From contig NZ_CP120373.1 of NCBI RefSeq assembly GCF_029892065.1, forward strand, positions 2,177,001 to 2,241,000: a stretch of 64,000 nt of DNA. Direction: 5' to 3'. Every line of letters starts with the position of its first letter. Position 1 is the stretch's first letter. Position numbers and translations under genes: made by a program. The notes beneath the pieces were generated by a model. The model was not told where the DNA came from. It saw only the letters and a program-made list of their open reading frames with translations, and did not search any database. This DNA comes from Sinorhizobium garamanticum (GTDB lineage Bacteria > Pseudomonadota > Alphaproteobacteria > Rhizobiales > Rhizobiaceae). This document shows positions 43,413 through 51,526 of the stretch, piece by piece.

Positions 43413-44219
43413 ATGAAGACTTCGGTGCTCGCGTTCGGCCTCGTTGCGGCCACGGCTCTGACCAGCCCGGCCCATGCCGACAAACTTGATGACATCATTG
43501 GCTCGGGCACGCTGCGCTGTGCCGTCGTGCTCGACTTCCCGCCGATGGGTTCTCGCGACGAGAACAACAATCCGATCGGCTTCGACGTCGACTATTGCAA
43601 CGACCTTGCCAAGGCACTCGGTGTAACGGCAGAGATCGTGGAAACCCCGTTCCCGGAGCGCATTCCCGCTCTCATGTCGGGCCGTGTTGACGTCGGCGTT
43701 GCCTCGACCTCGGACACGCTGGAGCGCGCCAAGACCGTTGGCATGACGATGCCGTACTTTGCCTTCGAAATGGCCGTCACTGCCAACGACAAGTCGGGCA
43801 TCAAGTCCTTCGAAGACATGAAGGGCAAGGTCGTCGGTGCGACGGCAGGCACGTTCGAAGCGATCGCGCTGGAAAATCAGGTCAAGGCCTGGGGCGCCGG
43901 TGAGTTCCGTCCGTACCAGACGCAGGCTGATGTCTTCCTTGCACTGAGCCAGGGACAGATCGACGCCACCGTGTCGACCTCTACCGTCGCCCAGGCCAAT
44001 GTGAAGACCGGCAAGTTCCCCGGCATCTCCGTGGTTGGCAAGGCACCGTTCGACACCGACTATGTGGCGCTCTTCACCAACCGCGAAGAATACGGCCTCA
44101 TCAACTACCTCAACCTGTTCATCAATCAGCAGGTACGCACCGGCCGCTACAAGGAACTCTACGAAAAGTGGGTTGGCGGCGAGGTGCCGGAACTGACGGT
44201 CAACGGCGTCTATCGCTGA
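43413..44219 (+). CDS. ABC transporter substrate-binding protein (amino-acid type)
   Basis: 268 residues with a signal peptide of about 22 residues (MKTSVLAFGLVAATALTSPAHA). Family 3 solute-binding protein: GTLRCAVVLDFPPMGSRDENN, GFDVDYCNDLAKALGV and the lobe-2 motif GATAGTFEAIALENQ. It would bind hydroxyproline in the periplasm (equivalent of HypM); ligand inferred from the operon. Separated from the permease genes by a RIME-like repeat. Confidence 0.88.
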   Translation: MKTSVLAFGLVAATALTSPAHADKLDDIIGSGTLRCAVVLDFPPMGSRDENNNPIGFDVDYCNDLAKALGVTAEIVETPFPERIPALMSGRVDVGVASTSDTLERAKTVGMTMPYFAFEMAVTANDKSGIKSFEDMKGKVVGATAGTFEAIALENQVKAWGAGEFRPYQTQADVFLALSQGQIDATVSTSTVAQANVKTGKFPGISVVGKAPFDTDYVALFTNREEYGLINYLNLFINQQVRTGRYKELYEKWVGGEVPELTVNGVYR

Positions 44220-44249
44220 TCACGCCGCTTCTCTGCGGCGCGAGGCCTA

Positions 44250-44352
44250 CTGCATGTTTCCTTGAATCGTAGCCGATTTAAGCAAAAAACATGCAGCAAT
44301 TCAAAGTGCTACAGCGGTCTTTGCGCGTCTCATAAGACGCGCGGCGCTGTAG
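44250..44352. repeat. RIME-like double-palindrome repeat, copy 1
   Basis: About 103 bases of two adjacent hairpins: TGCATGTTT...AAACATGCA and CTACAGCG...CGCTGTAG with inner GCGCGTCT/AGACGCGC. Closely matches the second copy at 59580-59684. Form and sequence agree with rhizobial RIME elements. Sits between the binding protein and permease genes, where it may stabilise the upstream mRNA. Confidence 0.8.
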
Positions 44353-44392
44353 CCTCGCGCCGCTATTCGTTTCCGAAGGGGTGAGACGAAAA

Positions 44393-45058
44393 ATGTTCAG
44401 TTATACCTTCCATTGGAACCAGGCGCTGAAGGCCCTGCCGCAGATGCTCGACGGCGCGTTGATCACCTTGCAGGTGGCACTGCTATCGATGGTCATAGGC
44501 CTCGCACTCGCGCTCGCGCTAACGGCCTGCCGCCTGTCCGGGAATCGCGTCCTCGGTGGCATTGCCACCACCTGGGTCGAGATCGCCCGCAACACTCCGG
44601 CGCTGTTCCAGATCTACATGGCCCATTTCGGCCTCGGCAATTTCGGCATCCATCTGAGCCCCTATACGGCGCTGCTCGTCGGGATCGCCTTCAACAATGC
44701 CGGCTACCTTGCCGAGAATTTCCGCGGTGCGCTGAAAGCCATTCCGGACACCCAGACGCGCGCCGGGCGCTCGCTCGGGATGACCCCGGTGCAGGCCTTT
44801 CGCTACATCGTCCTGCCGCAGATGCTGCGCGTTGCATTCCTGCCCACCACCAATCAGATGGTCTGGGCGATCCTGATGACGTCGCTCGGCGTCACGGTCG
44901 GCATGAATTCCGATCTCGCCGGCGTCACCCAGGAGCTGAACGCGCGGTCGTTCCGCACCTTCGAATTCTTCGCCCTTGCCGCCGTGATCTACTATGTCAT
45001 CGCCAAGGCCGTGACGCTGGCGGCGCGTGTGCTCGCCTCCCGCATGTACCGCTACTGA
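44393..45058 (+). CDS. Amino-acid ABC transporter permease 1
   Basis: 221-residue HisMQ-type inner-membrane permease with about five TM helices and the EAA loop (GRSLGMTPVQAFRYIVLPQMLR) that contacts the ATPase. First permease of the putative hydroxyproline importer (equivalent of HypN). ATG preferred over the GTG four codons upstream; AAGGGGTGAG lies close before it. Confidence 0.88.
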   Translation: MFSYTFHWNQALKALPQMLDGALITLQVALLSMVIGLALALALTACRLSGNRVLGGIATTWVEIARNTPALFQIYMAHFGLGNFGIHLSPYTALLVGIAFNNAGYLAENFRGALKAIPDTQTRAGRSLGMTPVQAFRYIVLPQMLRVAFLPTTNQMVWAILMTSLGVTVGMNSDLAGVTQELNARSFRTFEFFALAAVIYYVIAKAVTLAARVLASRMYRY

Positions 45059-45070
45059 GAGAGGTGAGAG

Positions 45071-45721
45071 ATGTTCAATACCGCCCTCACCCTAAGTGAC
45101 CTCGGCTTTCTCGCACAGGGTGCGTTGATGACGCTCGCGGTCACGACCGTCTCGGTCGCTGCCGGCACCGTGCTCGGTGTCATCTTCGGCGTCGTGCGCA
45201 ACCAGGTCGGTCCTTACTGGTCGGCGCCGCTCACCTTCCTGCTCGACGTCTTCCGCTCGGTGCCGCTGCTGATCCAGCTCGTCCTCGGCAACGCCTTCCA
45301 GTCGATCGCCAAGCTCGGCTGGCCTCCGTTCACGACGTCCTGCGTGGTGCTGTCACTCTATACGGCCGCCTATTGCACCGAGATCGTGCGCGGCGGCATC
45401 GCCTCGGTGCCGCCGACGATACGGCGCTCCGCCCGATCGCTCGGCATGACCTGGTGGCAGGACATGCGCTACATCGTGGCGCCGCTCGCCACCCGCGTTT
45501 CGCTGCCGTCCTGGATCGGCTTGACGCTCGGTGTCATGAAGGATTCCGCGCTCGTGCTCTGGCTCGGGCTGATCGAACTGCTGCGCGCCTCGCAGGTGCT
45601 TGTCACCCGCCTGCAGGAACCGCTGCTCATCCTCATGATCTGCGGTGCCATCTACTTCCTCATCAGCTTCCCAATCGCCCGGCTCGGCGGTTATCTTGAA
45701 AAACGGTGGTCCAATGATTGA
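45071..45721 (+). CDS. Amino-acid ABC transporter permease 2
   Basis: 216-residue HisMQ-type permease, five predicted TM helices, EAA loop ARSLGMTWWQDMRYIVAPLA. Twelve bases after permease 1, with GAGAGGTGAG before its ATG. It overlaps the ATPase gene by eight bases, so the three are co-translated (equivalent of HypP). Confidence 0.88.
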   Translation: MFNTALTLSDLGFLAQGALMTLAVTTVSVAAGTVLGVIFGVVRNQVGPYWSAPLTFLLDVFRSVPLLIQLVLGNAFQSIAKLGWPPFTTSCVVLSLYTAAYCTEIVRGGIASVPPTIRRSARSLGMTWWQDMRYIVAPLATRVSLPSWIGLTLGVMKDSALVLWLGLIELLRASQVLVTRLQEPLLILMICGAIYFLISFPIARLGGYLEKRWSND

Positions 45722-46436
45722 GATCCAGAACGTCCGCAAATCCTTCGGCTCGCTGGAGGTTCTCAAAGGCATCGACCTCACCGTCGAGAAGGGTGAAGTC
45801 GTGACGGTCATCGGCGGCTCCGGCTCCGGCAAATCGACGCTGCTCACCTGCATCAACGGCCTCGAGCCGATCGATGCGGGCCGCATCATGGTCGATGGTA
45901 CCGAGGTCCACGCCAAGACGACCGACCTCAACAAACTGCGCCGCAAGATCGGCATCGTCTTTCAGCAGTGGAACGCCTTCCCGCACCTGACCGTTCTCGA
46001 GAACGTCATGCTGGCGCCGCGCAAGGTGCTTGGCCTTTCCAAGGACAAGGCCGAGGAGATTGCCGTCAAGCAGCTCACCCATGTCGGCCTCGGCGAGAAG
46101 CTCTTGGTGTATCCGAACCGCATGTCGGGCGGCCAGCAGCAGCGCATGGCAATCGCCCGCGCGCTCGCCATGTCACCGGAATACATGCTGTTCGACGAAG
46201 TGACTTCGGCGCTCGATCCCCAGCTTGTCGGCGAAGTGCTCGATACGCTGCGCATGCTCGCCTCCGAGGGCATGACGATGATCTGCGTTACGCACGAGAT
46301 GAAATTCGCCCGCGAGGTTTCCGACCGGGTGGCCTTCTTCCACAAGGGCGTGATGGCAGAGATTGCGCCGCCGGATGCGCTCTTCGGTGCGCCGAAGGAT
46401 CCCGAACTGCAGAAGTTCTTGGCAGCAACGCATTGA
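45714..46436 (+). CDS. Amino-acid ABC transporter ATP-binding protein
   Basis: 240-residue ATPase with Walker A GGSGSGKSTLL, Q-loop FQQWNAFPHLTV, signature MSGGQQQRMAIARAL, Walker B MLFDEVTSALDP and the His switch CVTHEM. Energises the importer (equivalent of HypQ). The ATG overlaps the end of permease 2. Eight bases separate it from the oxidase gene, so transport and first catabolic steps are one operon. Confidence 0.93.
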   Translation: MIEIQNVRKSFGSLEVLKGIDLTVEKGEVVTVIGGSGSGKSTLLTCINGLEPIDAGRIMVDGTEVHAKTTDLNKLRRKIGIVFQQWNAFPHLTVLENVMLAPRKVLGLSKDKAEEIAVKQLTHVGLGEKLLVYPNRMSGGQQQRMAIARALAMSPEYMLFDEVTSALDPQLVGEVLDTLRMLASEGMTMICVTHEMKFAREVSDRVAFFHKGVMAEIAPPDALFGAPKDPELQKFLAATH

Positions 46437-46443
46437 GGCGATC

Positions 46444-47694
46444 ATGAAGGATGCAGCCCAGCCTGACGTCATCGTTATCGGCGCCGGCGTTGTCGGCCTT
46501 TCCGCCGCAATCGCGGTCCAGGCACGGGGGCTTTCGGTCACCGTGCTCGACCGGGAAGGCCCCGCTGCCGGAGCCTCGGCCGGCAATGCCGGGGCTTTCG
46601 CCTTCACCGACATCCTGCCGCTCGCCTCGCCCGGTATCCTCAAGAAGGCGCCGAGATGGCTGCTCGACCCGCTCGGGCCGCTGACCATTCCGCCTGCCTA
46701 CGCCGCACAGATCGCACCGTGGACGTTCCGCTTCTGGCGCGCCTGCTCGCCGAAGCGGGTGGCGCATTCGACGGCAGCACAAACGGCGATGATGGACCTG
46801 TCAAAGGCGGAGCTGGAGCCCTTCCTTGCGGCGACCGGCACCTTGCCGATGCTGCGCAAGGAAGGCAATCTTCAGGTCTATGAAAGCGAGGCGGAGCTGA
46901 AGGCTTCGCTGCCGGGCTGGAAGGCGCGGGCGGAGCACGGCATCGAGTTCCGTCACCTCGACGCCTCGGCCATGCGCGAGGTTCAGCCCGGCCTTGCGCC
47001 GCGCTTCGCCCACGGCACCTTCACGCCTGGCTGGTACTCGATCGCCGATCCGAAGCTCTACACGCTGGCGCTTGCGGACCATTTCCGCGCCGGGGGCGGT
47101 GCGATCGAACGCGCCGAGATCGCGGCACTGAAGCCGGTCGAGGGCGGGGTCGAACTGACGGCGGCGGACGGCAAGACGCGACGCGCCCGCCACGTGGTGC
47201 TTGCGGCCGGCGCCTTCTCGCACCGTATCACCCGCACCCTTGGCGAGCGCATTCCGCTCGAGACCGAGCGCGGTTACAATACCACGCTTCCCTCGAACGC
47301 CTTCGACCTGCGCACCCAGGTCACCTTCGGCGGCCACGGCTTCGTCGTCACGCGGCTTTCGACGGGCATCAGGGTCGGCGGCGCCGTGGAACTCGGTGGC
47401 TTGAAGTTGCCGCCGAACTATCGTCGCGCGGAAGCCATGCTGAAGAAGGCGCAGACCTTCCTGCCGGGGCTGAAAGGCGAGGGCGGCGTGCAATGGATGG
47501 GCTTTCGCCCGTCGCTGCCCGACAGCCTGCCGGCGATCGGCCGCGCCCGCGCCACGCCGCAGGTGATCTACGCCTTCGGCCACGGTCACCTCGGCCTGAC
47601 GCAATCGGCAGGGACCGCCCGGCTCGTCGCCGATCTCTTGACCGGCCAGAGGCCGGCCATCGACATCCAATCCTTCTCGCCTCAGAGATTCTGA
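46444..47694 (+). CDS. hypO: FAD-dependent D-hydroxyproline oxidase/dehydrogenase (DAAO family)
   Basis: 416-residue FAD oxidoreductase of the DadA/D-amino-acid oxidase family: GxGxxG motif in DVIVIGAGVVGLSAAIAV and the C-terminal GHGHLGLTQSAGTARLVADLL. In this setting it oxidises cis-4-hydroxy-D-proline, the epimerase product, to pyrroline-4-hydroxy-2-carboxylate. D-proline may also be a substrate, giving pyrroline-2-carboxylate for the reductase. Membrane-bound or soluble status is not evident. A longer frame upstream is the end of the ATPase gene. Confidence 0.85.
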   Translation: MKDAAQPDVIVIGAGVVGLSAAIAVQARGLSVTVLDREGPAAGASAGNAGAFAFTDILPLASPGILKKAPRWLLDPLGPLTIPPAYAAQIAPWTFRFWRACSPKRVAHSTAAQTAMMDLSKAELEPFLAATGTLPMLRKEGNLQVYESEAELKASLPGWKARAEHGIEFRHLDASAMREVQPGLAPRFAHGTFTPGWYSIADPKLYTLALADHFRAGGGAIERAEIAALKPVEGGVELTAADGKTRRARHVVLAAGAFSHRITRTLGERIPLETERGYNTTLPSNAFDLRTQVTFGGHGFVVTRLSTGIRVGGAVELGGLKLPPNYRRAEAMLKKAQTFLPGLKGEGGVQWMGFRPSLPDSLPAIGRARATPQVIYAFGHGHLGLTQSAGTARLVADLLTGQRPAIDIQSFSPQRF

Positions 47695-47707
47695 CAGGAC
47701 AGCGACC

Positions 47708-48709
47708 ATGGCCACCTACACCTTCTCCTGCATCGACGGCCACACCTGCGGCAATCCGGTCCGCCTCGTTTCCGGCGGCGGGCCAAGACTGGAGGGGGCC
47801 AACATGCTGGAGAAGCGCGCCCACTTCCTTAAGGAATTCGACTGGATCCGCACGGGCCTGATGTTCGAGCCGCGCGGGCACGACATGATGTCGGGTTCGA
47901 TCCTCTATCCACCGACGCGACCGGACTGCGACGTCGCGGTGCTCTTCATCGAGACCTCCGGCTGCCTGCCGATGTGCGGTCACGGCACGATCGGCACCAT
48001 CACCATGGCGATCGAGAACGGGCTGATCACCCCGCGCGAGCCCGGCAAGCTGTCGATCGACGCGCCGGCCGGCAAGGTGGACATCACCTATCGCCAGGAG
48101 GGCCGCTTCGTCGAGGAGGTACGCCTGACCAACGTGCCCGGGTTTCTCTATGCCGAGGGATTGACCGCCGAAGTCGAAGGCCTGGGTGAAATCGTCGTCG
48201 ACGTTGCCTATGGCGGCAACTTTTATGCCATCGTCGAGCCGCAAAAGAATTTTCGGGACATGGCCGACCATACGGCTGGCGAACTTGTCGGCTGGAGCCC
48301 GAAGCTGCGCGCCGCATTGAACGCCAAATATGAATTCGTCCACCCCGGGCATCCGGAGATCCGGGGCCTCAGCCACATTCAATGGACAGGCAAGCCGACG
48401 CAGGCGGAGGCGCATGGGCGCAACGCCGTGTTCTACGGCGAAAAGGCCATCGACCGTTCGCCCTGCGGTACCGGCACCTCGGCGCGCATGGCGCAGCTCG
48501 CCGCCAAAGGCAAGCTCAAGGTTGCCGACGAGTTCGTGCATGAATCGATCATCGGCTCGCTGTTCAAGGGCCGGATCGAGGCTGAGACCAAGGTTGCGGA
48601 TCGCGACGCCATCATTCCTTCCATCGCTGGATGGGCGCGGATGACCGGCATAAACACGATCTTCATCGACGACCGCGATCCCTTTGCTCACGGCTTTGTC
48701 GTAAAATGA
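47708..48709 (+). CDS. hypRE: 4-Hydroxyproline 2-epimerase (proline racemase family)
   Basis: 333 residues. Both catalytic cysteines of the two-base epimerase mechanism are present: Cys90 in LPMCGHGT and Cys253 in [11 protein letters not shown]. It interconverts trans-4-hydroxy-L-proline and cis-4-hydroxy-D-proline, the first step after uptake. SD-like GACAGGACAG upstream. The stop overlaps the start of the aconitase-X gene (ATGA). Confidence 0.92.
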   Translation: MATYTFSCIDGHTCGNPVRLVSGGGPRLEGANMLEKRAHFLKEFDWIRTGLMFEPRGHDMMSGSILYPPTRPDCDVAVLFIETSGCLPMCGHGTIGTITMAIENGLITPREPGKLSIDAPAGKVDITYRQEGRFVEEVRLTNVPGFLYAEGLTAEVEGLGEIVVDVAYGGNFYAIVEPQKNFRDMADHTAGELVGWSPKLRAALNAKYEFVHPGHPEIRGLSHIQWTGKPTQAEAHGRNAVFYGEKAIDRSPCGTGTSARMAQLAAKGKLKVADEFVHESIIGSLFKGRIEAETKVADRDAIIPSIAGWARMTGINTIFIDDRDPFAHGFVVK

Positions 48710-50397
48710 CCCAATCGATCTCCGCTCGCAGCATTCTGGGCGGCACCGCCCATGGCCCCATCGTCGCCGCCGTGGAGGCGCTGAGCTTCTGGGGCGGGGT
48801 CGACCCGGCGACGGGCCGGGTAATTGATGTGCGCCATCCGCTGCACGGCAACTGTCTGACCGGCGCAATCCTGCTGATGCCGTCGAGCCGCGGCTCCTGC
48901 ACTGGCTCGGGCGTCCTGCTCGAACTCGCGCTGACGGGTCGCGCCCCAGCCGCGCTGGTATTCTGCGAAGCCGAGGACGTCCTGACCCTCGGCGCGCTGA
49001 TCGCCGCTGAAATGTTCGGCAAGCCGCTGCCGGTATTACGGGTCTCGCGCCCGGCCTTTGAAGCGCTTTCGCAAGTAAAGACAGCACGGATCAGCAACAC
49101 AGCGATCGAGACCGATGGCCTGGCGATCACGGTCGAGCCGCCGGCCACGGCCGCGCTCGACCTTTCCGAGAGCGATCGCGCCATGCTGGATGGCCGCGAC
49201 GGCGTCGCGGTCCAGCAGGCCATGCGCATTATCTGCGCCATGGCGGCGCAGCAGGGAGCAGAAGGGCTCGTGGACGTGGTGCAGGGCCACATCGACGGGT
49301 GCATTTATGCGGGCCCGGCGAACCTGACCTTTGCCGAGAAGATGGCGGCGATGGGGGCGAAAGTCCGCGTGCCGACGACCATGAACGCCATTTCGGTCGA
49401 CCGCGCCAACTGGCAGGCGCAGGGCGTGCCGGCCGCCTTCGGCGACCCGGCGGCGCGACTGGCCGACGCCTATGTCCGCATGGGCTGTCGTCCGACCTTC
49501 ACCTGCTCGCCCTATCTGCTCGACAGCGCACCGCGCGCCGGCGAATTGATCGCCTGGGCGGAATCCAACGCCGTGATCTTCGCCAATAGCGTTATCGGCG
49601 CACGGACGGCGAAGCATCCGGATTTTCTCGACCTTTGCATCGCGCTGACCGGGCGCGCGCCACGCTCCGGCGTCTACCTGGACGAACATAGGAAGGCCCG
49701 ACGCGTGATCGACGTCGACCTGCCCGGAGGCGTAGACGATGCTTTCTGGCCGCTGGTTGGTTATCTCGCCGGTCGCGCCGCGCCGGATCGTATACCGCTC
49801 CTGCGCGGGCTCGCCGCGGGGCAGCCCACGCGCGACGACCTCAAGGCGCTCTGCGCCGCTTTCGGCACCACCTCCGCCGCGCCGATGCTGCATGTGGATG
49901 GCGTCACGCCCGAGGCGGATGGCGCAGCGGCCGAAGACGCCGACCACGCGACCATCACCCGTGCCGAAATGGCCGCCGCCTGGTCGAGCTTGAACGACGG
50001 ACCGGACGAGGTGGAACTCGTCGCCATCGGCAGCCCGCATGCCTCGCTTGGGGAATGTCGCGCCCTGGCGGATGCGCTTGGCGGGCGCATGCGGCATCCC
50101 GAGGTGGTGGTGATCGTCACCGCCGCGCACCAGGTCATCGCCGTGGCGCGCAGCGACGGTACGCTCGCCCGGCTCGAGATGAGCGGCGTGCAGGTTCTGC
50201 CGGATCTCTGCTGGTGCTCGATTTCCGAACCGGTGTTCCCGACCAAAACCCGCGCGCTGATCACCAATTCGGGCAAATACGCCCATTACGGTCCCGGTCT
50301 CTCCGGCCGCACTGTGCGCTTCGGCAGCCTCGCCGATTGCATCACCGCGGCTCTGACCGGGCGCGTCCCGGCACGGCTGCCCGACTGGTTATCCTGA
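48706..50397 (+). CDS. Aconitase-X family dehydratase (small and large domains fused)
   Basis: 563-residue AcnX protein. Residues about 1-130 are the swivelling small domain (SWISS-type loop [16 protein letters not shown]); about 150-560 is the large catalytic domain with [29 protein letters not shown] and a cysteine near the Fe-S site ([19 protein letters not shown]). Bacterial AcnX of this type dehydrates cis-3-hydroxy-L-proline to pyrroline-2-carboxylate. In other bacteria the two domains are separate genes; here they are one. Substrate is inferred from family and operon. Confidence 0.85.
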   Translation: MTQSISARSILGGTAHGPIVAAVEALSFWGGVDPATGRVIDVRHPLHGNCLTGAILLMPSSRGSCTGSGVLLELALTGRAPAALVFCEAEDVLTLGALIAAEMFGKPLPVLRVSRPAFEALSQVKTARISNTAIETDGLAITVEPPATAALDLSESDRAMLDGRDGVAVQQAMRIICAMAAQQGAEGLVDVVQGHIDGCIYAGPANLTFAEKMAAMGAKVRVPTTMNAISVDRANWQAQGVPAAFGDPAARLADAYVRMGCRPTFTCSPYLLDSAPRAGELIAWAESNAVIFANSVIGARTAKHPDFLDLCIALTGRAPRSGVYLDEHRKARRVIDVDLPGGVDDAFWPLVGYLAGRAAPDRIPLLRGLAAGQPTRDDLKALCAAFGTTSAAPMLHVDGVTPEADGAAAEDADHATITRAEMAAAWSSLNDGPDEVELVAIGSPHASLGECRALADALGGRMRHPEVVVIVTAAHQVIAVARSDGTLARLEMSGVQVLPDLCWCSISEPVFPTKTRALITNSGKYAHYGPGLSGRTVRFGSLADCITAALTGRVPARLPDWLS

Positions 50398-50414
50398 GCG
50401 ACTGGTTATCCTGA
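50382..50414 (+). repeat. Tandem duplication at the aconitase-X stop codon
   Basis: CGACTGGTTATCCTGA occurs at 50382-50397 and again at 50399-50414. The first copy holds the stop codon. Probably a recent slippage event; effect on the next gene is small because the ribosome-binding site AAAGGAG follows the second copy. Confidence 0.85.
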
Positions 50415-50426
50415 AAGGAGTTCGCG

Positions 50427-51455
50427 ATGCGCAGCACGAAAACCATTCATGTCATCTCCGCCCACGCCGAAGGCGAGGTGGGCGATGTGATCGTCGGCGG
50501 CGTTGCGCCTCCGCCGGGCGAGACGATCTGGGAACAGAGCCGCTGGATCGCCCGCGACCAGACGTTGCGCAAATTCGTCCTCAACGAACCGCGCGGCGGT
50601 GTCTTCCGCCACGTCAATCTGCTGGTTCCGCCAAAGCACCCGGACGCCGATGCCGCCTTCATCATCATGGAACCGGAAGACACGCCGCCCATGTCCGGTT
50701 CGAATTCGATCTGCGTCTCTACGGTGCTCCTCGACAGCGGCATCCTCCCTATGCAGGAGCCGGTGACGGAGATCACGCTCGAAGCACCGGGCGGTCTCGT
50801 GCGCGTCCGAGCCGAATGCCGCAACGGCAAGGCCGAGCGCATCTTCGTGCAGAACCTGCCGAGCTTTGCGGAGCGGCTGGACGCAAAGCTTGAGGTCGAG
50901 GGCCTCGGTACGCTGACCGTCGACACCGCCTATGGCGGCGACAGCTTCGTTATCGTCGATGCTGCCGCAATGGGCTTCAGCCTCAAGCCGGGCGAGGCCT
51001 ATGATATCGCTCGCCTCGGCGTAAGGATCACCAATGCCGCCAATGCGCAGTTCGGTTTTCACCACCCCGAAAATCCTGGCTGGCGGCATTTCTCCTTCTG
51101 CCTCTTCGCGGGTCCCGTGGAGCGCACTGCGGAGGGCCTGCGCGCCGGAGCGGCCGTCGCCATCCAGCCGGGCAAGGTCGACCGCTCGCCCACCGGCACG
51201 GCGCTTTCGGCACGCATGGCGGTGTTGCACGCCCGCGGCGAGATGGGCCCGGAGGACAGGCTGACGGCGGTATCGCTGATAGGCTCGACCTTTACAGGCC
51301 GGATCGTGGGCACTACCGAGGTCGGCAGTCGGCCGGCGATCCTGCCGGAAATCTCGGGCCGCGCCTGGATCACCGGCGTTCATCAGCACATGCTCGACCC
51401 TTCCGATCCCTGGCCCGAGGGTTACCGGCTGACCGACACCTGGGGCGCCCGCTGA
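50427..51455 (+). CDS. Proline-racemase-family protein with Ser/Thr active site
   Basis: 342 residues of the proline racemase superfamily. The two catalytic cysteine positions hold Ser90 (PMSGSNSI) and Thr256 (DRSPTGTAL). Family members with Thr at the second position are trans-3-hydroxy-L-proline dehydratases that make pyrroline-2-carboxylate, matching the reductase in the cluster. A Ser at the first position is unusual and leaves activity open. Starts 12 bases after an AAAGGAG site and ends the catabolic operon; AAA+ gene is convergent 71 bases on. Confidence 0.8.
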   Translation: MRSTKTIHVISAHAEGEVGDVIVGGVAPPPGETIWEQSRWIARDQTLRKFVLNEPRGGVFRHVNLLVPPKHPDADAAFIIMEPEDTPPMSGSNSICVSTVLLDSGILPMQEPVTEITLEAPGGLVRVRAECRNGKAERIFVQNLPSFAERLDAKLEVEGLGTLTVDTAYGGDSFVIVDAAAMGFSLKPGEAYDIARLGVRITNAANAQFGFHHPENPGWRHFSFCLFAGPVERTAEGLRAGAAVAIQPGKVDRSPTGTALSARMAVLHARGEMGPEDRLTAVSLIGSTFTGRIVGTTEVGSRPAILPEISGRAWITGVHQHMLDPSDPWPEGYRLTDTWGAR

Positions 51456-51526
51456 GCCGGTTTCGATCGCGGCAAGGGCGTCCTTTGTGCGTCCGACACG
51501 ACGCGCGGCGCTCCAGACAGGCAGGT

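Noticed and set aside
47369-49087. Open frame of 572 codons on the minus strand
   Set aside because: Antisense to the epimerase and aconitase-X genes, both of which have intact active-site motifs.
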